DNA of 64,000 bases from Eubacteriales bacterium (GTDB lineage Bacteria; Bacillota; Clostridia; Lachnospirales; Lachnospiraceae): assembly GCA_030536575.1 (NCBI GenBank), contig JAUNPS010000011.1, positions 1 through 64,000 of the forward strand, written 5' to 3'. Of the stretch, positions 52,259 through 61,451 are shown piece after piece. Every line of letters begins with the position of its first letter. The stretch's first letter is position 1. Position numbers and translations under genes: made by a program. The notes below the pieces were generated by a model that saw only the letters and a list, made by a program, of their open reading frames with translations, did no database searches and was not told the origin of the DNA.

Positions 52259-54214
52259 TCAGCCATAATAAACCTGCATGTACACCCGCATTTCCCCAAA
52301 CGCCCGGTTGTCCCAAGCATAATACGGCACCAGCTTCATCTCCTGCTCCGTAAAGCCCTTCACCCGCAGCGTCTGATACAACGCATCCGCCTCATGCTCC
52401 TCATACACAATCCGCTTCATCTTCCCTCGCAGCGCCACAAACTTCTGCCCCGCGATCTCATCCGTCTCCGCAGAGAACTCCGCCTTCAGCGGCAGATACA
52501 ACTCCGCCAGCGGCGTCCCATCCGCATCCACACCTTCCGCACAATACACCAGCGGCCCTCTCTCCACCGCCGCCTGCCCGGTCGTCTCCTCCACATACGA
52601 ATGCGCCGCCGTCAGCCGCACCTCCATCGGAAGCACCAGCGTAAACTCCATCTCGTCACATCCTGAAATCTCCACCTTCGCATAGCCGTCCGCATCCGCT
52701 GAAAGCTTCTCCCGCTTTCCATCAATCTCGATTTCCGCCTGCGTGCACCATGCCGGAATCCGCAGCCGCACACTTGCCGGAACCTCCGGCGTCCGGTTCT
52801 TCACCGCAAAATGAATCGTCTCCTCAAACGGATACCCCGTCGTCTGCACAATGTCAAACTCCGCGCCATTCTCCAGATGGAAGCTTGCCTCACAGGACTC
52901 ATACATGCCCGTGTAAACACAATCCTTCCCCTGAAGCCACGCATACTCCGCCGCTTCCGCCAGCGTCCGCGCCAGATTCGGCGGGCAGCAATAGCTCAGA
53001 ATATACTCGCTCCTCGTCAGTGGCCAAACCAGCTTATACGGCAGCTCCTTCTCCCGGCGCAGCATATTCTCATAGAAAAATTTCTTTCCATCCATGCTCA
53101 CCGCCGCCAGGTTCGTATTCAGCATCACCCGCTCGATCAGGTCAAAATATTCCGCCTTCGGATTCAGCTGGAACATCCGGTAAGCCCAGAACACCAGCCC
53201 AATAGACGCGCACGTCTCATTATAAGCCGTCGTATTCGGAAGCTGATACTCATACCCATACGCCTGATGCACCAACTGATGCGTGAAGAAATTCCCATAA
53301 GGCGAAGCCCCATTGTACAAAGCCCCGCATCCGCCCGTCACATAAATCTTCTGATTCACCAGGTTCTTCCAGACCTTGTCCAGCACTTCCAGATACTCCG
53401 CGTCCGTCTCCTCCATACAAAGATCCGCCAGACCCGCGTACAGATAATTCGCCCGCACCGCATGCCCGATAATTTTCTCATGCTGCTTCAGCGGAAGCCT
53501 GTCCTGATTATCATCCAGTCCTTCCTTCACACTGTCCCGCAGCGTAATCGCCAGCTTCGCCAGCTCCAGATATTTCTTCTCGCCGGTCACCCGGTACAGT
53601 TCCATCAGCCCCATATAATGGGACGGGCACACCGCCGTTTTGACCTCGCCCTTCCTGGCGCTGTCCTCGTACATTTTCCGCAGATAGTCCGCCGCCTTCT
53701 CCGCCACCTTCAGGAACGAATCCTTTCCGGTCAGACGCTTGTACAGGGCTGCCGTTGTAAACAGATGGCCGAAATTATAGACCTCAAAATCATTGATATT
53801 CGCAAACCGCGCCGCGCCTTTCCCTTCCCGCTCCGCAATGATCTGCTTCGTAGAAATATAGCCGTCCGCCTGCTGCGCACGCCCGATCAGCGCAATGTAA
53901 TCCTCCAGATCCGCCAGCAGCTTCTCATCCTTCCCGGCCGCCGCCGCATACACCGCCGCTTCCATCCATTTATAGAAATCCCCGTCGCCGAAATCCGTCC
54001 CGTCGAAAGACCCTTCCGTCTCTCCCGCACAAATCCGGAAATTCTCCACCACATGGCTGATCTCCTTCTCCTCAAACATGTGCCGAAGGTGCGGAATCGT
54101 TTCCGCCGTCGTCCGGTCAACCACCGTCTTCCAGAAACCTTCCTTCAAAGAAATCTGCCCGAACGGAATCGGTGAAACTTTCGCATAGGGCGATTTTGTC
54201 GTATCTGTCAGCAT
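52259..54214 (-). CDS. GH127 beta-L-arabinofuranosidase
   Basis: 651 residues from ATG 54212-54214 (AGGAGGACAAG upstream). GH127 signs: FWKTVVDRTTAETIPHLRHM, FYKWMEAAVY, YNETCASIGLVFWAYRM (zinc Glu and Cys) and LSYCCPPNLARTLAEAAEYA with the Cys pair, the first being the proposed nucleophile. Cysteine-dependent, retaining; removes beta-L-arabinofuranose from plant hydroxyproline-linked glycans and arabinan side chains. No signal peptide. Third gene after GH42 and the racemase-like gene. Confidence 0.93.
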   Translation of the reverse strand: MLTDTTKSPYAKVSPIPFGQISLKEGFWKTVVDRTTAETIPHLRHMFEEKEISHVVENFRICAGETEGSFDGTDFGDGDFYKWMEAAVYAAAAGKDEKLLADLEDYIALIGRAQQADGYISTKQIIAEREGKGAARFANINDFEVYNFGHLFTTAALYKRLTGKDSFLKVAEKAADYLRKMYEDSARKGEVKTAVCPSHYMGLMELYRVTGEKKYLELAKLAITLRDSVKEGLDDNQDRLPLKQHEKIIGHAVRANYLYAGLADLCMEETDAEYLEVLDKVWKNLVNQKIYVTGGCGALYNGASPYGNFFTHQLVHQAYGYEYQLPNTTAYNETCASIGLVFWAYRMFQLNPKAEYFDLIERVMLNTNLAAVSMDGKKFFYENMLRREKELPYKLVWPLTRSEYILSYCCPPNLARTLAEAAEYAWLQGKDCVYTGMYESCEASFHLENGAEFDIVQTTGYPFEETIHFAVKNRTPEVPASVRLRIPAWCTQAEIEIDGKREKLSADADGYAKVEISGCDEMEFTLVLPMEVRLTAAHSYVEETTGQAAVERGPLVYCAEGVDADGTPLAELYLPLKAEFSAETDEIAGQKFVALRGKMKRIVYEEHEADALYQTLRVKGFTEQEMKLVPYYAWDNRAFGEMRVYMQVYYG

Positions 54215-54315
54215 TCTTGTCCTCCTATCTGAAACGCTCCCGGAAGCCTGGAAATCGGCATGCCGCATTTCCCGCATTTTATCTGACCGGAAGCGCTTTC
54301 CCGCTGAATTTTATT

Positions 54316-54984
54316 TTACAGGCTTCCCTTACTCTCCAGCGCCGCTTTCAGCGCTTTCGCCCCAAATGCCGGGCTGGAAACCGTATATTTCCCAGTTGCC
54401 TCTTCAATGTCTTTCTCGCAGAACGCCATCGATCCCTGGCACAGCAGGATCACATCCACATCCTTCGCCACTTCCTGCGCCTTCGCAATCAGGCATTTCT
54501 TAAACTCTTCCTGTCCGGCCCCAAAAACCTCCACCAGGCCATCCACCAGTTCCACCTGTTTTCCCATCTCCCGCGCAACCCGCAGAATCGTATTCTTCGT
54601 CGGATTCAGCGTCGTCGGCAGCGTTGCCAGAACCCCGATCCGCTTCCCGCTTCTCACCGCGGCCCGGCACATCTCCTCATCGATCCGCACAATCGGCACA
54701 CCCAGATACCGCGCCATCTCCTGGACGCTGTCCGCCGCCTCGCCCACCGACGAGCAAATATTCAAAATCGCCTCCGCGTCATCCTGCACTGCCTGCAAAA
54801 ACAGCCCAAACAGCCTTGCCGCCGCCTTCGCGGTCACATAACCGTGCTCTCTCGTCTCCGCCAGAATCGACGGATCCTGATAGGAAAGAAGCTCTACGCC
54901 CTCCCCCAGATTTTCCTTTACCTCTTTTTCCACCAGTTCAATCAATTCCGGTGTCGTACTCGTGTAAACTAACGCTGCTTTCAT
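54316..54984 (-). CDS. Aspartate/glutamate racemase-like protein
   Basis: 222 residues. Asp/Glu/hydantoin racemase fold: MKAALVYTSTTPELIELVEK, DAEAILNICSSVGEAADSVQ, KRIGVLATLPTTLNPTKNTI, DVILLCQGSMAFCE. The two catalytic Cys are in NICSSVG and LLCQGSM. Substrate unknown; in this setting it may act on a sugar-acid or a 2-substituted acid rather than amino acids. Its ATG overlaps the GH42 stop (ATGA), so it is tied to glycosidase expression. Confidence 0.88.
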   Translation of the reverse strand: MKAALVYTSTTPELIELVEKEVKENLGEGVELLSYQDPSILAETREHGYVTAKAAARLFGLFLQAVQDDAEAILNICSSVGEAADSVQEMARYLGVPIVRIDEEMCRAAVRSGKRIGVLATLPTTLNPTKNTILRVAREMGKQVELVDGLVEVFGAGQEEFKKCLIAKAQEVAKDVDVILLCQGSMAFCEKDIEEATGKYTVSSPAFGAKALKAALESKGSL

Positions 54985-56999
54985 CTTTCTGATTCTCCTT
55001 TCTTTTTCAATACGGCCACATCCCGTCCGGTCAGGGAAAATGCTCCCTCCCGCTCACATTGGTGGGTCAGGTCTTCCCAGATGCCTTCCGGCAGGCGCAC
55101 CGTTTTTTCCGCAATGTCATGATTCAATACAAAATAAAATTTCCCATTCTGGTTTTCCCGGCAGGTGGCTTCCACGCCTTCATCCGCGTCCAGCACCGGC
55201 AAAATCTGCCGCTCCTTGCACAGTCCTCCCAGAAAATCATCCAAAAACGCCGCATCCGGCTGCGTTCCCAGATAAAACGCCTTTCCATTTCCATAGGCAT
55301 GCTCGGTCACGCACGGCTCCCCGGCATAAAAATCCTTTTCATACCTTCCGAGCACCTTCGCGCCCTCCGTGCGAATCCGGTCACACAAAAATCCACTTAC
55401 ATAGGACTTCCCGCTGTCTTCCATCCGAATGCCATTTTGCTCCTCCGGGAACAATGCGTCCGTCTCCTCCACCCAGATACCAAACAGCTCCCGCAGCGGC
55501 CCCGGATAAGCCCCAAACACACAGCGGTCATTTTCATCCGCAAGGCCCGTCATATACGTCCCTACCACGGTTCCGCCCTGTTCCGCAAAGGCCTTCAGCC
55601 TGTTCGCCAGCCCCTCTTTCATCATATAAGCCAGCGGCGCGACAATCATTTTATATTGGCTCAAATCCGCCGTAAATTTCACAATATCCACCGGGATATT
55701 CTTCCTGTGGAACGCCCGGTAATAATGCGCCACCTGCGCCAGGTAATCCATATCACAGGTCGGCCCGCTGCAATTCTCCAGCGCCCACCAGTTATCCCAG
55801 TCAAAGAGGATTCCCACTTCCGCCTTCGTCCGCGCATCCAGAATCTGGCCTCCCAGCCGGTCAAGCTCTTCGCCCAACTGCTCGAACTCCCGGAAAATCC
55901 GGGTATCCGTCCGCCCCGAATGGGAAATGACCGCCCCATGGAACTTCTCCTGGCCGCCCACGGACTGGCGCATCTGGAAATACAGCGCGCTGTCCCCGCC
56001 GTGCGCAATGCCCTGGTAAGCCAGAAGCCGCACCTCGCCGGGCCTCTTCAGCTTATTGTACGGCTGCCAGTTCTGCTGGTTCGGCGACTGCTCGGCCACC
56101 ATATAGGAAGCCCCGTCCTTCAGCCCGCGCATAATGTCATGCTTCAGGGCCGGGAACGCGCTGTCGTCCTTCGGCGACGGATAATTGTCCCACCCCGCAA
56201 AATCCATATTTCGGGTGAGCTGGAACTGATTCAGCTTCTTAATGAACCCGGAAATATTGCTGAACACCGGGATATCCGGCGTAATCCGCCGCAAAACATT
56301 CGCCTCATTTAAGAAGCACTCCTCCGTGGTGTCCGTCACAAACCGCTGATAGTCGAGCTGCTTTGCCGGGAAAAACTTATCGTCGTCATTCCGATCCGTC
56401 GGCAGCATAATCGTATCAAAATCATACACCGTCCGCCCCCAGAATGCCGTATTCCATTTCTCGTTCAGATTCTCGGTGGTGCCATATTTCTTTTTCAGCC
56501 ACAGGCGGAACTTCTTCTCACAGTTCTCGCAATGGCAGAATGTGCTGTACTCATTGGCCACATGCCAGGCCACCAGCCCCGGAAAATCCTTGTACCGAAG
56601 CGCCATCTGCTCCGCCATCGCCGCGGCCCGCTCCCGGTATTTTTCACTGTTGACGCAATAAAAATTCCGCATGCCGTGCGTCCGTTTCAGTCCGTTATTG
56701 TCCACCGGCATGATTTCCGGGTATTTTTTGCTCATCCACTCCGGCTGTGCCGCCGTCGACGTCGCCAAGCAGACGTAAATCCCATTTTCCCAGATAATCG
56801 AAAGGATCTTGTCCAGCCACTCGAACTGATATACCCCTTCTTCCGGCTCCAGCTTCGCCCACGAAAACACCGGGAGCGCCACGTAATTGATATGGCAGCG
56901 TTTAAAATACTCCATGTCCTGGCGAATCGTCGCTTCGTCCCACTGATCCGGATTGTAGTCCCCGCCAAAATAGATGACCGGCGCAATCTGTTTTTCCAT
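54981..56999 (-). CDS. GH42 beta-galactosidase (second)
   Basis: 672 residues from the ATG at 56997-56999, selected for AGGAGGATACG upstream; the open frame continues 33 codons upstream into a permease remnant. YFGGDYNPDQWDEATIRQDM, acid/base Glu in WHVANEYSTF, zinc Cys in CHCENCEKKF, nucleophile Glu in YMVAEQSPNQQNW. Cytoplasmic. Not close in sequence to the GH42 at 38961, e.g. AEQSP instead of MEMQA, so the two likely act on different substrates. Confidence 0.93.
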   Translation of the reverse strand: MEKQIAPVIYFGGDYNPDQWDEATIRQDMEYFKRCHINYVALPVFSWAKLEPEEGVYQFEWLDKILSIIWENGIYVCLATSTAAQPEWMSKKYPEIMPVDNNGLKRTHGMRNFYCVNSEKYRERAAAMAEQMALRYKDFPGLVAWHVANEYSTFCHCENCEKKFRLWLKKKYGTTENLNEKWNTAFWGRTVYDFDTIMLPTDRNDDDKFFPAKQLDYQRFVTDTTEECFLNEANVLRRITPDIPVFSNISGFIKKLNQFQLTRNMDFAGWDNYPSPKDDSAFPALKHDIMRGLKDGASYMVAEQSPNQQNWQPYNKLKRPGEVRLLAYQGIAHGGDSALYFQMRQSVGGQEKFHGAVISHSGRTDTRIFREFEQLGEELDRLGGQILDARTKAEVGILFDWDNWWALENCSGPTCDMDYLAQVAHYYRAFHRKNIPVDIVKFTADLSQYKMIVAPLAYMMKEGLANRLKAFAEQGGTVVGTYMTGLADENDRCVFGAYPGPLRELFGIWVEETDALFPEEQNGIRMEDSGKSYVSGFLCDRIRTEGAKVLGRYEKDFYAGEPCVTEHAYGNGKAFYLGTQPDAAFLDDFLGGLCKERQILPVLDADEGVEATCRENQNGKFYFVLNHDIAEKTVRLPEGIWEDLTHQCEREGAFSLTGRDVAVLKKKGESER

Positions 57000-57135
57000 T
57001 CTTCGTATCCTCCTGTTTTCTTTTACGAAACCCTTCTGCAAATGAAAGAACACTTCCAACGTCGGCAGCGTCGAAAGTACAATTCCTACTATCGTCATAC
57101 CGTAATCCGGCGTAAAGCCGCCGCCGTGTAAATTG
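57000..57135 (-). pseudogene. 3' remnant of a MalG-type permease gene
   Basis: Minus-strand frame reads GGFTPDYGMTIVGIVLSTLP, TLEVFFHLQKGFVKE, then continues in frame into GH42. The intact permease at 57294 ends SGFTPDYGMTMVGIVLSTLP, TLVVFFTLQKAFVEGMVGSV. So the last ~40 codons of a permease are repeated in front of GH42, about 80% identical at DNA level by eye. Confidence 0.88.
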
Positions 57136-57153
57136 GCCTTACACCCTCTTTTC

Positions 57154-57170
57154 TCTACATACTACGTAGG
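57154..57170. promoter_or_regulatory. Operator-like palindrome before GH42
   Basis: TCTACATACTACGTAGG on the plus strand, near-palindromic 17-mer matching CCTACGTACTACATAGG at 60356. Lies just after the expected transcription start, a typical repressor position. Confidence 0.65.
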
Positions 57171-57184
57171 ATGTTTATAAAAAT

Positions 57185-57213
57185 ATTATAGCGTACAAGA
57201 GATTTATTGTAAA
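57185..57213 (-). promoter_or_regulatory. Promoter of the GH42-racemase-GH127 genes
   Basis: Minus strand TTTACA (57208-57213), 17 bases, TATAAT (57185-57190). Flanks match the promoter at 60386-60414 closely, including AATATCAAATTT upstream. Confidence 0.75.
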
Positions 57214-57232
57214 TGGACTTAATATCAAATTT

Positions 57233-57275
57233 GGGGACGCGCTTTTTAGCTATATTGCATAAAAAGCGCGCCCCC
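57233..57275 (-). terminator. Terminator after the second importer operon
   Basis: GGGGCGCGCTTTTT, 13-base loop, AAAAAGCGCGTCCCC on the minus strand, 19 bp after the permease stop and just upstream of the GH42 promoter. Nearly the same hairpin is at 60437. Confidence 0.6.
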
Positions 57276-57293
57276 TGTCCAAAGCATACAAAT

Positions 57294-58109
57294 TTATTTT
57301 ACTGATCCAACCATTCCTTCTACGAATGCCTTCTGTAAGGTAAAGAACACCACCAATGTCGGCAGCGTCGAAAGCACAATTCCCACCATCGTCATGCCAT
57401 AATCCGGCGTAAAGCCCGACGCCAGATTCGAAACCGCCAACGGAAGCGTAAACTTTTTCTCGCTCTGCAGGGCGATCAACGGCCACATATAATTGTTCCA
57501 GCTTGCCATAAACATGAAAATTCCCGCCGCTGCATAGGTCGATTTCATCATTGGCATATAAATACGGAAAAAAATCTGATACTCATTCAGCCCGTCCACC
57601 CGCGCCGCTTCCAGCGTGTCCTTCGGAAAGGCATACGTATTCTGCTTGAAAAAGAAAATCAAAAATGGCGTCCCGATTGCCGGAAGAATAATCGCAAGAT
57701 AGTTATTCAAAAGCCCCAGGTTCGCAAACATCCGGAACATCGGGATAATCTTCGCCGCAAACGGCACCATCATCGACGCAATCAGCGCCATAAACAAAAT
57801 TTCTTTCCCCCTGCTTGGGAAAATCACAAACGCATACCCCGCAATCGAGCAGATCAAAAGCCCCAGAAACGTCACCACAAGCGCCAGAAACAGCGAATTT
57901 CCGAAAGCCCGGAACAGATTTGAATATGAAAACGCATTTTTTACATTTTCAATCAGCTTCGTCCCAAACGTCAGCTTCCCCTGAATAATATCCGAAGAAC
58001 TGTTCGTCATACCGACGATCATCCAGTAAAACGGGAACACACAGACCAGGGAAATGGTCATTAAAAAAATATGTTTGCACGCATTGCCAATTGTCTTCTT
58101 TTTAATCAT
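57294..58109 (-). CDS. Sugar ABC transporter permease (MalG-type, second importer)
   Basis: 271 residues from the ATG at 58107-58109, overlapping the MalF-type gene by 8 bp (a GTG three codons earlier is also possible). Six membrane segments, EAA loop TLEAARVDGLNEYQIFFRIY. C-terminus is the parent of the remnant at 57000. Confidence 0.92.
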   Translation of the reverse strand: MIKKKTIGNACKHIFLMTISLVCVFPFYWMIVGMTNSSSDIIQGKLTFGTKLIENVKNAFSYSNLFRAFGNSLFLALVVTFLGLLICSIAGYAFVIFPSRGKEILFMALIASMMVPFAAKIIPMFRMFANLGLLNNYLAIILPAIGTPFLIFFFKQNTYAFPKDTLEAARVDGLNEYQIFFRIYMPMMKSTYAAAGIFMFMASWNNYMWPLIALQSEKKFTLPLAVSNLASGFTPDYGMTMVGIVLSTLPTLVVFFTLQKAFVEGMVGSVK

Positions 58110-58986
58110 TCTGATCACCCGTCACTTTCTTCTGGAAAATCGTAATTACCACAATAATCAGCAGCACCACGTAAGACACCGCAGATGCATAGCCATAATT
58201 CGGCACAAAGTTAAAGGACAAATCGTAAATATATTCGGAAATGGTTCTGGTCGCATTGCCAGGCCCACCATTCGTCAAGTTCACCACCTCGTCGAAAAGC
58301 TGAAGGGTATTCGTCACCGCCATAATACTGGTCAGAAAGACGATGGGCTTCAGAATCGGAAAGGTAATTTTGAAAAAGGACTGCCGGAAATTTGCTCCGT
58401 CAATCTTCGCCGCTTCATATACGGATTGATCCGTATTCTGGAGCGCCGACAAAAAGAAAATCATAAAATATCCGGTATACCGCCAGATCAATGCCACGAT
58501 AATGACAAATTTCCCCCAAAACGGATCTAACACAAAAGCAATCGGCGTTTCAATAATTCCAAGAGCCAGCAACAGGTTGTTCACAACGCCGTCCAGAGAA
58601 AAAATATTTTTAAAAAGAATCGAATAAGAAATCGGTGAAGTCACGCACGGAAGAAAAATACAGGTACGGTAAAAGCCCCGCAGCTTCAGGTTCGGCGTGT
58701 TTAAAAGCACGGCAATCAACATTGCCAGAAACAGCATAATCGGAATCTGAATTACCGCATAGAGAAGCGTATTTCCAATGGTTGTCCAGAATACGTTGTC
58801 CTTCAACATCCTGGCATAATTGGCCAGTCCGGCAAATGTCAGATTATTCCCCTTTCCAGTCTTCAGGGAAAGTAGGAAGGCCTGTACCATCGGCACATAG
58901 CTGAATACCAGAATGAGTACGGAAGCAACCAGAACCATGCTCCACCCAATCCGTGAATTTTTTTTCTTAAGAGTCTTGCCTTTCAT
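58102..58986 (-). CDS. Sugar ABC transporter permease (MalF-type, second importer)
   Basis: 294 residues from ATG 58984-58986 (AGGAGC upstream; the frame upstream of it has no site). Six membrane segments, EAA loop VYEAAKIDGANFRQSFFKIT. 73 bp after the binding protein gene. Confidence 0.92.
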   Translation of the reverse strand: MKGKTLKKKNSRIGWSMVLVASVLILVFSYVPMVQAFLLSLKTGKGNNLTFAGLANYARMLKDNVFWTTIGNTLLYAVIQIPIMLFLAMLIAVLLNTPNLKLRGFYRTCIFLPCVTSPISYSILFKNIFSLDGVVNNLLLALGIIETPIAFVLDPFWGKFVIIVALIWRYTGYFMIFFLSALQNTDQSVYEAAKIDGANFRQSFFKITFPILKPIVFLTSIMAVTNTLQLFDEVVNLTNGGPGNATRTISEYIYDLSFNFVPNYGYASAVSYVVLLIIVVITIFQKKVTGDQND

Positions 58987-59059
58987 TGCTTCCACAGCTC
59001 CTTTCTGCTGCTTTTTGCGGCGGAAACGGACGCCCGTCTCCGCCGCCTTTCTGCCGCGT

Positions 59060-60334
59060 TTACTGAACGCTTGCGTTAAACTGCGCGGCTGCACTTTCCA
59101 GTTCAGTAGCTAAATCGCTTCCATTTAAGATATTCGGTGTCACAGCCAGAAGGGCGCTCTGAGCCTCGGCGCTGTATACTCCTGTATTTACGGACGGAAT
59201 CTGAGCTTCCCACTCAACCAGTGTCTTGTTGATCTGCTGACCGCTGAAGTATTCGGATTCTGCATCCAGTGCTTCCACTTCGGAGGCCGGGAGGTAGGTT
59301 CCGATGATGTTGTTGCTCTTCAGCAGAGAGTCATACAGTTCCGTGCTTCCCCCAAAGGTGTTCGCCAGGAACTGAGCGGCTGCTTCTGCATTCTCAGAGT
59401 TTTTCAGAACGAACCAGCTCGAACCGCCCTGGTTTGAATAATGGGTAGCGCCCTCGGTGCTCATTTTCGGAATCGGAGCCATTTTCCAGAGACCGCTCTG
59501 GTCTTCACCTGCCATGATCGTGGAGGTGATCCAGCTTCCACGGATAACACATGCAACGTCGCCGCCATTGATCGCGCCCGCGAAGCCTGTCCAGTCGCTG
59601 ACTACCTGACAGAAATCGGATTCGTTCAGTTTCTTGAAGACATCATAGCACTCAGCCAGCGCTTCATTGTCCACAAAATCAGCCTGCCCTTCGTCGTCGG
59701 TGAACCATTTTCCGGTAGACTGAAGCATAATCTGGAACTCAGCGATATCGTTCGGGTTATAGGTCTGGAGCATATGGCCTTTTTCCTTCAGCTTCTCGCC
59801 CAGAGCCAAATATTCTTCCCAGGTCAGATCCTGCATGTCTTCATCCGTCACACCGATTTCTTCCATGTAATCGGTACGATAGAACAATGCCGCCACGCCG
59901 GTATCGAAGGGAACGCCGTAGCCTACGCCTTCATAGGAAACCATTTCCTGTTTATAAGATGCGAAATCGTCATAGGAAATGTAGTCGTCTACCGGAAGAA
60001 ATGCGTCCGGATAAGACATCAGATAGCCCTGTGCATTCAAGTCGCTGATCAGGACAATGTCCGGAAGGTCATCGGTCACGCCGGAAGCCAGAACCGTGTG
60101 GATCTTCTGCAGGCAGTCTGCCTTCGCCATCTCCACAAAGTTCACAGTTACGCTGTCATCCAGGCTGTCCGCAACTTCCATCGAAGTTCCGTTCATCGTC
60201 TTGTCCCATGCCCATACGGTGATTTCAGTGGGTTCTTCCGCGGATACGGTAAGCGCGGAACCGCAGAGAGCGGTGGCAGTCATGCTGAGGGCCATCGCGG
60301 CGCCTGCGGCAGACTTAAACATTTTTTTCTTCAT
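59060..60334 (-). CDS. Sugar ABC transporter substrate-binding protein (second importer)
   Basis: 424 residues, AAGGAG upstream. Signal peptide MKKKMFKSAAGAAMALSMTA with cleavage near VSA; no lipobox Cys, as in the other binding protein of this island, so membrane attachment may use the signal anchor. Family 1 fold: ITVWAWDKTMNG, DLPDIVLISDLNAQGYLMS, VPFDTGVAALFYRTDYM, WTGFAGAINGGDVACVIRGS, SNQGGSSWFVLKNS. Probably binds an oligosaccharide handled by GH42 and GH127. Promoter and palindrome upstream are known copies of those before GH42. Confidence 0.92.
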   Translation of the reverse strand: MKKKMFKSAAGAAMALSMTATALCGSALTVSAEEPTEITVWAWDKTMNGTSMEVADSLDDSVTVNFVEMAKADCLQKIHTVLASGVTDDLPDIVLISDLNAQGYLMSYPDAFLPVDDYISYDDFASYKQEMVSYEGVGYGVPFDTGVAALFYRTDYMEEIGVTDEDMQDLTWEEYLALGEKLKEKGHMLQTYNPNDIAEFQIMLQSTGKWFTDDEGQADFVDNEALAECYDVFKKLNESDFCQVVSDWTGFAGAINGGDVACVIRGSWITSTIMAGEDQSGLWKMAPIPKMSTEGATHYSNQGGSSWFVLKNSENAEAAAQFLANTFGGSTELYDSLLKSNNIIGTYLPASEVEALDAESEYFSGQQINKTLVEWEAQIPSVNTGVYSAEAQSALLAVTPNILNGSDLATELESAAAQFNASVQ

Positions 60335-60355
60335 AAAGATACTTCTCCTTTCCTT

Positions 60356-60372
60356 CCTACGTACTACATAGG
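60356..60372. promoter_or_regulatory. Operator-like palindrome before the binding-protein gene
   Basis: CCTACGTACTACATAGG, a 17-bp palindrome with one mismatched pair, centred ~15 bases after the expected start of transcription. Second copy at 57154. Confidence 0.7.
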
Positions 60373-60385
60373 ATGTTGTAAATAT

Positions 60386-60414
60386 AATATAACACCTTTG
60401 TATTTTGTTGTAAA
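60386..60414 (-). promoter_or_regulatory. Promoter of the second importer operon
   Basis: Minus strand TTTACA (60409-60414), 17 bases, TATATT (60386-60391), 52 bp before the ATG. Confidence 0.75.
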
Positions 60415-60436
60415 CTGACTTAATATCAAATTTAAA

Positions 60437-60472
60437 GGCGCGCTTTTTGGTTATATTTCACAAAAGCGCGCC
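60437..60472 (-). terminator. Hairpin between the Rpn gene and the importer promoter
   Basis: GGCGCGCTTTT/AAAAGCGCGCC perfect 11-bp stem, 11 bp after the Rpn stop. Copy of the hairpin at 57233. T tract is short (TTTAAATTT). Confidence 0.55.
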
Positions 60473-60482
60473 CCTGTCTTTT

Positions 60483-61451
60483 TCACTTTTTCAATTCTTC
60501 TGCGTATGCCGCCTGCTCAGATGTAGGAATCTGAAGAGCGTTCATCGCGCGTTCTGCCGACCAGCCAGTGCTATTCATTAAGTTCTTCAAGGATAAAAGA
60601 ACTCCCTTTACAATCCCCTTTTCAATCCCCTTTTCGATACCTCTCTCTTCCACTCCTTTACTCAAATTACACATCGTCAATACCTCCCTTTCCAGTTCTC
60701 TGGTCATCTGAATCGAAAAATCTTCCTGCAAAATCCTCTTTTTCTCATCCGCTCCCCGCTCAGCGGAAAGAAGCACTTCCAACAATTTCAGAATTCCGGA
60801 ATAATTCTCACCCTCCGCATCCCCCAGACAAATCATCACCGCAGTCAGCAAATCATAATCCCCCCTCTTCTCCCTCACATCCCCCACCAGATTCTCCTCC
60901 CTGATGGAATAACGATTTATGCTGTTCCTGCGCTTCTTCGGCGGATTCATACAAATCCAAATACTGTAAACCTTTTTGATTTTTTCATAATGCGCATCCG
61001 TAAATTCGGTCCCATACTGAGCTGAAATCATGCGGCTGCAATAATAAATCCCACGCTTAATAATCGGATACCCCGGATAAAAATCATTCTGCGCTTCCAC
61101 GTTAATAATCAGCCTCATCCGTTCTCCGGACACCGGCGCCGCAGCCAAAAAACGGATATCATACGTAATCGTCCCTTCACCGATACTGCTGTCCTCCGTC
61201 GCCACGCCCCTGATCCGCTCCGCATCCGCCGCTTCATCCGGATTAACCGCGACTTCCCCAATCTGCGGCGTCCCCTCAATATAATTCTCAGCGATTTCAT
61301 GGACATCACAGGCCCGATACTCATCCAGACAGCTTTTCATAATCCACGCCAGGATCATCTTATTTGCAAGCAGTTTTTTACAGGCCGCATCATAGGATGC
61401 CTTTTCCCCTGCAGCAGTTATGCTTTTTGCCAGTGTATTTTCCACTTCCAT
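60483..61451 (-). CDS. Rpn-family PD-(D/E)XK nuclease (transposase_31-like)
   Basis: 322 residues. N-terminal DAACKKLLANKMILAWIMKS, catalytic core with TITYDIRFLAA and LIINVEAQNDF (D and ExQ), RGIYYCSRMISAQYG, and a C-terminal helical part with repeated GIEKGIEKGIVKG. The family is annotated as recombination-promoting nuclease; recent work links Rpn proteins to phage defence, which is not shown here. Typically multi-copy in Lachnospiraceae. Confidence 0.88.
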   Translation of the reverse strand: MEVENTLAKSITAAGEKASYDAACKKLLANKMILAWIMKSCLDEYRACDVHEIAENYIEGTPQIGEVAVNPDEAADAERIRGVATEDSSIGEGTITYDIRFLAAAPVSGERMRLIINVEAQNDFYPGYPIIKRGIYYCSRMISAQYGTEFTDAHYEKIKKVYSIWICMNPPKKRRNSINRYSIREENLVGDVREKRGDYDLLTAVMICLGDAEGENYSGILKLLEVLLSAERGADEKKRILQEDFSIQMTRELEREVLTMCNLSKGVEERGIEKGIEKGIVKGVLLSLKNLMNSTGWSAERAMNALQIPTSEQAAYAEELKK

